A stretch of 49,734 nucleotides of DNA. Source: an uncultured Prevotellaceae bacterium. GTDB taxonomy: Bacteria; Bacteroidota; Bacteroidia; Bacteroidales; Bacteroidaceae. Below are positions 44,808-49,734 of the stretch, one piece after another; position 1 is the stretch's first letter, and each line of letters starts with the position of its first letter. The position numbers and the translations under genes were made by a program. The stretch covers positions 1 to 49,734 of the forward strand of contig CACWSX010000037.1 of assembly GCA_902763615.1 (NCBI GenBank), written 5' to 3'. The notes beneath the pieces were generated by a model. That model ran no database searches and was not told the origin of the DNA. It saw nothing but the letters and a program-made list of their open reading frames with translations.

Positions 44808-47150
44808 ATGATTAAAAAACTACTCTTAATGTGTTGTGCCATTTGCAGCACGGGTTCGGCTGTGGCACAGATTCAGACAAATGCAGGCGTACAGTACCTG
44901 CAAGGTATGCAAAAGGACATGTCGACAGATTTCTACGATTTGTCGAATACCTATTTCCTCGCTGATTCGCTGGTGAGTTTCGATTCGTCGAAGGGTGAGG
45001 GCTTGGTGCAGTGGAAACGCTATCGGCTGAGTCCGCGACAGGCATTCAATCTCAATGGCTACTGGCCTGTGCGGATGCAGATGCTCGATTTTCCCGATGC
45101 GGCGTATGAGAACGACCCGTCGCTGAAAATCAAGATAGACTGGATTTCGCCAAGAACGGCGAGGATCAGGATGCTGACAACGCCCATTGAGCCGAAGGAT
45201 ACGGATCAGGACGATGTGATGTTCTGCGAAACTTTTAAGGCAAGGAAGAAGGGGATACCTATCCCTGTGATTCAGCCCAATAAGCCCAACAGCATCTCTT
45301 TCGGCTTGGGTTCTCCATCCTATGGCAGTATCGAGATTCAGAAATACCCCTTCCGCATTGTGATTAAGGATGCCAAGGGAAAGGTACTCACTCAGACACG
45401 CCATAACATCGACAATGACTCCACGCAGGTGAAACTGCTGCCATTCTCGTTTATCAAGCGCGGCTCCGACAATTCGCGAAGCATCAATCCCGTCTTCTTA
45501 CTCTCGCCAGGCGAGCGTATCTACGGTTGTGGTGAGTCGTTTACCTCGCTGAATAAAGTGGGGCAGAAGGTACACCTCAGTGTGACCGACCCCCAAGGCC
45601 CTGAGACCGATGGCATGTACAAGCCCGTACCCTTCTATTTCTCGAATCGCGGCTACGGCATCTTCATGCACACCTCAGCCCCTGTGACAGCCGACTTCGG
45701 CGCCAGCTATATTGGTGCCCAGCGATTGTTTATGGCCGACGAGCAGATGGACTTCTTCATCTTCTTCGGCGAACCGAAGGACATCCTGAATGAATATACG
45801 AATATCACGGGTAAGTCGCCCATGTTGCCGCTTTGGAGCTTTGGTACGTGGATGAGTCGTATCACCTATTTCTCGCAGGACGAGGGCCTGGAGATTGCGC
45901 GACAGTTGCGTAAGCACAAGATCCCTTCAGATGTGATTCATTTCGATACCGGCTGGTTTGGTGTCGACTGGCAGTGCGACTACGAGTTTGCCAAAGAGCG
46001 CTTCAAGGATCCTGTGGGTATGCTGAAACAGCTCTCGAAAGATGGCTTCCACACCTGTCTGTGGCAGTTGCCTTACTTCACGCCCAAGAACCGCTTCTTC
46101 CCCGAAATCATCGAAAAAGGCCTGCATGTGGTGAATGCCGCAGGGGGCATGCCTGTTGAGGATGCCGTCCTCGACTTCTCGAATCCCGCCACCGTCAGCT
46201 GGTATCAGTCGAAGATCGAGGGACTGATGAAGCAAGGTGTCTCGACCATCAAGTGCGACTTCGGCGAGGCAGCACCCTATAACGGCTTCTACCATAGCGG
46301 CAAGGGCGGACTCTATGAGCACAACCTCTATCCTTTGCGCTACAACAAAGCCCTCTGGGAGGTGGTAGAGCGCTCGCATCCTGGCGAGGGCATCATCTGG
46401 GCGCGCTCAGCCTGGGCTGGTTCTCAGCGTTATGCCCTCCACTGGGGTGGCGATGCGGCTACTAATAATATAGGTATGTTGGGCGACCTGCGTGGTGGCC
46501 TGAGCTTCGGCCTGAGCGGCTTCTCCTTCTGGAGCCATGATATGGGTGGTTTCGTCACAGCCTCGCCCGAGGATATCTATCGCCGTTGGCTGCCCTTCGG
46601 CTTCCTTTCGAGCCACACCAGAGCCCATGGCGCACCTCCCACGGAACCCTGGCTGATTAGCGAGAGCTTTACCGAAGCCTTCCGCGCTTGTGCTGAGATG
46701 AAGTATAAGCTGATGCCTTACGTCTATGCCCAGGCAAAGGACTGCTCGGAGCGTGGTCTGCCGATGGTGCGCGCCCTGCTCGTGGAGTTCCCGCAGGATC
46801 CAGGCGCATGGCTTGTCGAAGATGAATATATGTTTGGATCGCAGATGCTCGTGGCACCGCTCATGGAGAGTGGCAACAGCCGCACGGTCTATCTGCCAAA
46901 GGGCAAGTGGATCGACTATCAGACGGGCAAAGTCTATGCTGGTGGCTATCAGACCATCGAGGCTGGCCGTATTCCTGCCATCATCCTGGTGCGCGATGGC
47001 AGCATCATCCCTCACGTGCCCCTGGCCCAGCGTACCGATCAGATTCAGTGGGACAAGATAGAATTGAAAACTTATAAGGCTGATGCCAAGACTTGTACAG
47101 GCTTGCTGTTCAAACCAGGCGACACCCAGCTTCAAACCATCAAGCAATAA
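44808..47150 (+). CDS. secreted GH31 alpha-xylosidase-type enzyme
   Basis: The product has 780 residues. The signal peptide ends GSAVAQ near residue 21. The N-terminal beta domain holds [20 protein letters not shown]. In the barrel the nucleophile is Asp484 in [12 protein letters not shown] and the acid/base is probably Asp549 in HWGGDAATN. The KCDFGE motif is typical of YicI-like alpha-xylosidases, so it may remove xylose from xyloglucan side chains. It is divergent from GH51 and lies 17 bases before the C11 peptidase gene. Confidence 0.9.
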   Translation: MIKKLLLMCCAICSTGSAVAQIQTNAGVQYLQGMQKDMSTDFYDLSNTYFLADSLVSFDSSKGEGLVQWKRYRLSPRQAFNLNGYWPVRMQMLDFPDAAYENDPSLKIKIDWISPRTARIRMLTTPIEPKDTDQDDVMFCETFKARKKGIPIPVIQPNKPNSISFGLGSPSYGSIEIQKYPFRIVIKDAKGKVLTQTRHNIDNDSTQVKLLPFSFIKRGSDNSRSINPVFLLSPGERIYGCGESFTSLNKVGQKVHLSVTDPQGPETDGMYKPVPFYFSNRGYGIFMHTSAPVTADFGASYIGAQRLFMADEQMDFFIFFGEPKDILNEYTNITGKSPMLPLWSFGTWMSRITYFSQDEGLEIARQLRKHKIPSDVIHFDTGWFGVDWQCDYEFAKERFKDPVGMLKQLSKDGFHTCLWQLPYFTPKNRFFPEIIEKGLHVVNAAGGMPVEDAVLDFSNPATVSWYQSKIEGLMKQGVSTIKCDFGEAAPYNGFYHSGKGGLYEHNLYPLRYNKALWEVVERSHPGEGIIWARSAWAGSQRYALHWGGDAATNNIGMLGDLRGGLSFGLSGFSFWSHDMGGFVTASPEDIYRRWLPFGFLSSHTRAHGAPPTEPWLISESFTEAFRACAEMKYKLMPYVYAQAKDCSERGLPMVRALLVEFPQDPGAWLVEDEYMFGSQMLVAPLMESGNSRTVYLPKGKWIDYQTGKVYAGGYQTIEAGRIPAIILVRDGSIIPHVPLAQRTDQIQWDKIELKTYKADAKTCTGLLFKPGDTQLQTIKQ

Positions 47151-47167
47151 TCATAAGAAAAGATTCC

Positions 47168-48418
47168 ATGAAGAAATACTTGATTCTGTTAGCGACCGCA
47201 CTCTTCTTTGGAGCCTGTGGATGCGATGATGAAGACGACGATGACACGGGGCTGGCAGAACGCACCGTGCTCGTCTATATGGCTGCAGACAATAACCTCT
47301 CGAAATTTGCAGACCTGGACTTAAAAGAACTGAAGGAAGGCTCCAAGCAGCTTGGCAAATGGCGAAAACTGATTGTCTATGTCAATCAGACTGCACCGAA
47401 AGTGCCCTACGTCGCCCGTATCAAGAACGGTGAACTGGTCGACTCCACCTCTTTGGAGAAGAGCATCACTGCCGATCCCGCCATACTCGAGGATATGCTG
47501 GGCTACGTCCGTAGGAAATATCCTGCCCAGAGCTATGGCCTCTGTCTCTGGGGACATGCGAGTGGCTGGGCTATCAGTAACGACTCTGTCGCCTATAAGA
47601 CATCCAGAGCCTACGGTCTGGATCAAGGCAAAGGCAGGGATTACTGGATGAACATCCCGTCGATGGCCCGCGCCATTGCCAACGGCATGGGCAGCGACCG
47701 CCTGCGATTCATCCTTGCCGACTGCTGCAACTTCCTCTGTATCGAATCGGCCTATGAGCTGCGCAACGTGACCGACTATCTGATCGGCTCTCCCGCAGAG
47801 ATTCCCGAAAGAGGCGCACCTTATCATCTCGTCGTCCCGACCTTGTTCGATACCAGTGCCACCTTCTATAAGTCGGTCATTGATACGTATTACGATTATT
47901 ACCTCGATGAAATCGTAGCGCGCCCCGCTTATTACTACAATAAGACGCATGGCGACCTGGCGGGCTATAGTGTGCCCCTTGCAGCCACCAAGAGCGACGA
48001 ACTCGACAATCTCGCCCAGGCCACAGCCAGCCTGCTTGAGACCATTCACGACAAACTGACACCCGAGGACACGATCAGACAACATCGCATAATGCTGTAT
48101 AGCTGTAATTGGGGTTACAAATCTTGCTACGACATCTATCAAACCCTTAGCGTGAACACCTCGGAAAGCGATTTCAACAACTGGAAGCCTGCCTTTGAGA
48201 AGGCTGTGCCATACCGTCGATTCTCACGTAAATGGCTGTCTCAGATAACCCTGATGGAAGACTGCATGGATCAATTCGAAGCAACTGCCGACCAATGTGG
48301 TGTGGTGAGCATGTTCTTTCCCAATAAAAACTACAAATCGTTGCGGCCCAACATGAATACCGCCATCCAGCGCTTCCAGTGGAACAATGTCATCCGCTGG
48401 CAGCAATATGGTTGGTAG
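47168..48418 (+). CDS. clostripain-like (C11) peptidase, lipoprotein
   Basis: The product has 416 residues. The lipoprotein signal ends LFFGAC (Cys at about 17), followed by an acidic stretch DDEDDDDTG. The C11 fold shows VLVYMAADNNLSKFADLDLK, the catalytic His130 in LWGHASGW and the catalytic Cys at 186 or 187 in LADCCNF. C11 peptidases usually cleave after Arg or Lys. It lies on the outer or inner membrane surface. It is probably co-transcribed with GH31, and a double-glycine peptide gene with its own promoter follows 229 bases later. Confidence 0.88.
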   Translation: MKKYLILLATALFFGACGCDDEDDDDTGLAERTVLVYMAADNNLSKFADLDLKELKEGSKQLGKWRKLIVYVNQTAPKVPYVARIKNGELVDSTSLEKSITADPAILEDMLGYVRRKYPAQSYGLCLWGHASGWAISNDSVAYKTSRAYGLDQGKGRDYWMNIPSMARAIANGMGSDRLRFILADCCNFLCIESAYELRNVTDYLIGSPAEIPERGAPYHLVVPTLFDTSATFYKSVIDTYYDYYLDEIVARPAYYYNKTHGDLAGYSVPLAATKSDELDNLAQATASLLETIHDKLTPEDTIRQHRIMLYSCNWGYKSCYDIYQTLSVNTSESDFNNWKPAFEKAVPYRRFSRKWLSQITLMEDCMDQFEATADQCGVVSMFFPNKNYKSLRPNMNTAIQRFQWNNVIRWQQYGW

Positions 48419-48541
48419 TTACTCTGGCCCCGTGTGCATTCTTTGCTTCGCTACATTGGACAATTTTTGAAGCAATTTCCCCGATTTGTCCAAAAATCAG
48501 GCGATTGTCCATACAATTTGGAGAAGAATCCGGGAATTTTT

Positions 48542-48573
48542 TTTGGAATCTTCCCGAAATCGTTGTATCTTTG
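48542..48573 (+). promoter_or_regulatory. promoter of the double-glycine peptide gene
   Basis: TTTG (48542-48545), exactly 20 bp and TATCTTTG (48566-48573) form a full consensus. The ATG is at 48648, giving a leader of about 65 bases. The rest of the 229-base gap after the peptidase gene shows nothing clear. Confidence 0.75.
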
Positions 48574-48647
48574 CAATGTCAAAACCTCAATCAGATCAAA
48601 CAACGTCTGAGCGACAATATGTTTAACAATTTAAAAATTGTAAGGTT

Positions 48648-48755
48648 ATGAAACAGAATGATGAAAACAAGGACGCAAAAGTTCTTTCAGTGGAAGAGTT
48701 GGAGAAAGTAAGCGGTGGCAAGAAAAAGCCCACTCCTCCATTCAAAGAAAAGTAA
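48648..48755 (+). CDS. double-glycine leader peptide, putative secreted peptide precursor
   Basis: The product has 35 residues. A charged, hydrophilic start is followed by LSVEELEKVSGG, a clear double-glycine leader of the kind cut by C39 peptidase/ABC exporters and seen in Bacteroidales GG-type natural product precursors. The predicted mature part is 11 residues (KKKPTPPFKEK), very basic and proline-rich, with no Cys. The gene has a full consensus promoter and a strong terminator, which supports expression. No C39 exporter or modifying enzyme is in the window. It may be a bacteriocin, a signal peptide or a decayed precursor; the function is not known. Confidence 0.7.
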   Translation: MKQNDENKDAKVLSVEELEKVSGGKKKPTPPFKEK

Positions 48756-48789
48756 GCCGTAGAATCCCTCGCAATCGTATGAGCGACAA

Positions 48790-48839
48790 CGTAGCCGTAG
48801 ACAGGCTCCTGAGCGTAGCCGTAGTTACAGGCTCCTGAG
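48790..48839 (+). repeat. tandem duplication after the peptide gene
   Basis: CGTAGCCGTAG, then ACAGGCTCCTGAG, occurs as two units (48790-48813 and 48814-48839), the second with two extra T bases. GCCGTA and TACGGC flank the second unit as an inverted pair. Confidence 0.7.
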
Positions 48840-48857
48840 TTACGGCAGTCTGCAAAA

Positions 48858-48894
48858 TAATCCCCCGCACAATCGTGCGGGGGATTTCTTTTTT
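48858..48894. terminator. terminator between the peptide gene and the right smalltalk gene
   Basis: AAATCCCCCGCAC region pairs with GTGCGGGGGATTT across a 4-base loop, followed by a T-rich run on the plus strand. It can also stop the convergent smalltalk transcript. Confidence 0.85.
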
Positions 48895-49007
48895 CAGAGC
48901 GTAATGGGCCCGAAACCCATGCAACTCGTGGTCGTGATGGCCGTCAGGAAGGCCGTGAGTGCGGCTACTATCACCTTCACCGCTATCTCAACAATCCGCT
49001 TTTTCAT
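48894..49007 (-). CDS. smalltalk-type small membrane protein, right copy
   Basis: The product has 37 residues, the same length as the gene at 664-777. It differs mainly at the start (MKKRIVEIAVKV) and end (GFGPITL). The central membrane segment is identical, and a block of about 47 bases coding for it is unchanged. The same strong Shine-Dalgarno sequence (49011-49019) precedes it. It follows the HU-like gene by 18 bases. The function is unknown. Confidence 0.8.
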   Translation of the reverse strand: MKKRIVEIAVKVIVAALTAFLTAITTTSCMGFGPITL

Positions 49008-49025
49008 GCGTCACCTCCCTTCCGG

Positions 49026-49697
49026 TTAATCCTTGTCAAGGCCATCGTCACCATCGTCGTCGCCGTTGTCACCACCTCCGGTATTGTCGCCACCTCCGGT
49101 GTTGTCACCGCCTCCGGTATTGGTGCCGCCACCCTGCTGGCCGCTCTGCGAACCACCTTGGCTCTGCGATCCACCCTGGCTGTCACCGCCCTGCGATGGG
49201 CTAGGGGATGTGCCACCCTGAGCAGCAGCCTTGACAGCTGCAATCTCAGCAGCAGTCTTATCGGTCCAGCCCAGCTTGCCGTCCTTGTTCAGCTCCTCGC
49301 GGGTGTACTCGCCAGTGGCCTGTGCCAGCAGCTTCAGGCTCTGCACGGCAGGACCCGTCTTGTCGTTCTTGCCGATGGTACCGATGCTGGCCGTGATGGT
49401 CTTGTCGGTGTCTGCATCATACAACTCCCTGCAACCGTTACCGATCACGCTCACCTTGAAAATCGCCAGGTTGTCCACCTTCACGGTGTTACCGTTCAGC
49501 GTCTGCTCACGCACGCACTTCACGAAGTCGCGCAGGATACCCTCGATGGTTCCTTCCGAGAACGGGGTGTTGTGCTCAGCCATGTGTACGGCCATTTCGT
49601 GGATGCCCATGGTCTGCTTGTAGCTCACGCGTGGGTAGTACTTGCCATACGCCTCACTCGTAGTGTTCTTGTTTTGAGAAATGTAAAGTTCCAACAT
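49026..49697 (-). CDS. HU-like DNA-binding protein with glycine-rich acidic tail
   Basis: The product has 223 residues. Residues 1-125 form a Bacteroidota HU-like domain (KTTSEAYGKYYPRV-type start region, TIEGILRDFVKCVREQTLNG, then VKVDNLAIFKVSVIGNGCRE). A helical linker (EYTREELNKDGKLGW) leads to a tail rich in Gly, Ser, Gln, Asn and Asp (repeats of NTGGGD) that ends DDGLDKD. It is the intact counterpart of the broken gene at 86-645. A second frame is open across the tail and ends on the ATGA of the smalltalk gene. The promoter is at or beyond the window end. Confidence 0.8.
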   Translation of the reverse strand: MLELYISQNKNTTSEAYGKYYPRVSYKQTMGIHEMAVHMAEHNTPFSEGTIEGILRDFVKCVREQTLNGNTVKVDNLAIFKVSVIGNGCRELYDADTDKTITASIGTIGKNDKTGPAVQSLKLLAQATGEYTREELNKDGKLGWTDKTAAEIAAVKAAAQGGTSPSPSQGGDSQGGSQSQGGSQSGQQGGGTNTGGGDNTGGGDNTGGGDNGDDDGDDGLDKD

Positions 49698-49734
49698 AAT
49701 TGTTTAATGGATTAAGTTAATAATTAATTGTTAG

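Noticed and set aside
48576-48626. 16-codon upstream frame before the double-glycine peptide
   Set aside because: Its ATG lies only two bases after the -7 box, so it is probably not on the transcript.

Overview
The window looks like chromosomal DNA of a Bacteroidota bacterium, most likely of the Prevotella group (inference). Promoters fit the Bacteroidota pattern (TTTG, about 20 bp, then TAnnTTTG, usually TATCTTTG or TACCTTTG). Signature families agree: HU-like/smalltalk cassettes, a GT3-type glycogen synthase next to a DUF3417 glucan phosphorylase, GH97, a 29-residue COX24-like ribosomal protein and AlaX-like and Rng genes with Bacteroidota-type neighbours. No tRNA, rRNA, CRISPR array or intact insertion sequence was seen.

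Bases 1-6445 are accessory. They hold a damaged HU-like gene with a downstream smalltalk gene, and two AAA/DUF4143 ATPase genes. Each ATPase gene is preceded by three direct repeats with an exact 33-bp period, but the two repeat sequences are unrelated. There is also a hypothetical gene, an Abi-family gene reduced to its two ends, an unidentified coding remnant, several dispersed repeats and a secreted CE1-like esterase. Bases 6446-9441 carry a sigma factor, a membrane anti-sigma-like protein and a secreted protein in one operon. A 495-bp gap follows with an orphan promoter and a long hairpin.

Bases 9937-22341 are mostly housekeeping: pheS, a DUF4348-like lipoprotein, murB, an MBL-fold hydrolase, an envelope-type trio (YtxH, holin-X-like, unknown), a SPOR lipoprotein, ruvX, def, a TPR protein, thrS, infC and rpmI-rplT. 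The rpmI-rplT junction is abnormal: the end of L35 and the start of L20 are missing. Bases 22473-31903 hold the storage-glucan genes (glycogen synthase, phosphorylase, cytoplasmic GH13), interleaved with prs, a ThiE-like gene, fabD and an AlaX-like gene. Bases 31945-40885 hold an EEP-family membrane protein, a hybrid histidine kinase, a GT2 glycosyltransferase, rng, the COX24-like protein, HU, a lipoprotein, and rpiB with tkt of the pentose phosphate pathway.

Bases 41009-48418 encode exported polysaccharide and protein hydrolases: GH97, GH51, GH31 and a C11 (clostripain-like) lipoprotein. No SusC/SusD pair is present. Next to these sits a 35-codon gene for a double-glycine leader peptide with its own consensus promoter and terminator. 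The window ends with a second HU-like/smalltalk cassette on the minus strand, so near-identical cassettes lie inverted at the two ends.

The most interesting signals are the 33-bp-period repeats before both ATPase genes, the double-glycine peptide, the rpmI-rplT deletion, a perfect 18-bp inverted repeat over the def stop and the next start codon, a candidate small RNA at about 13893-13957, and the structured orphan transcript region at 9618-9923.
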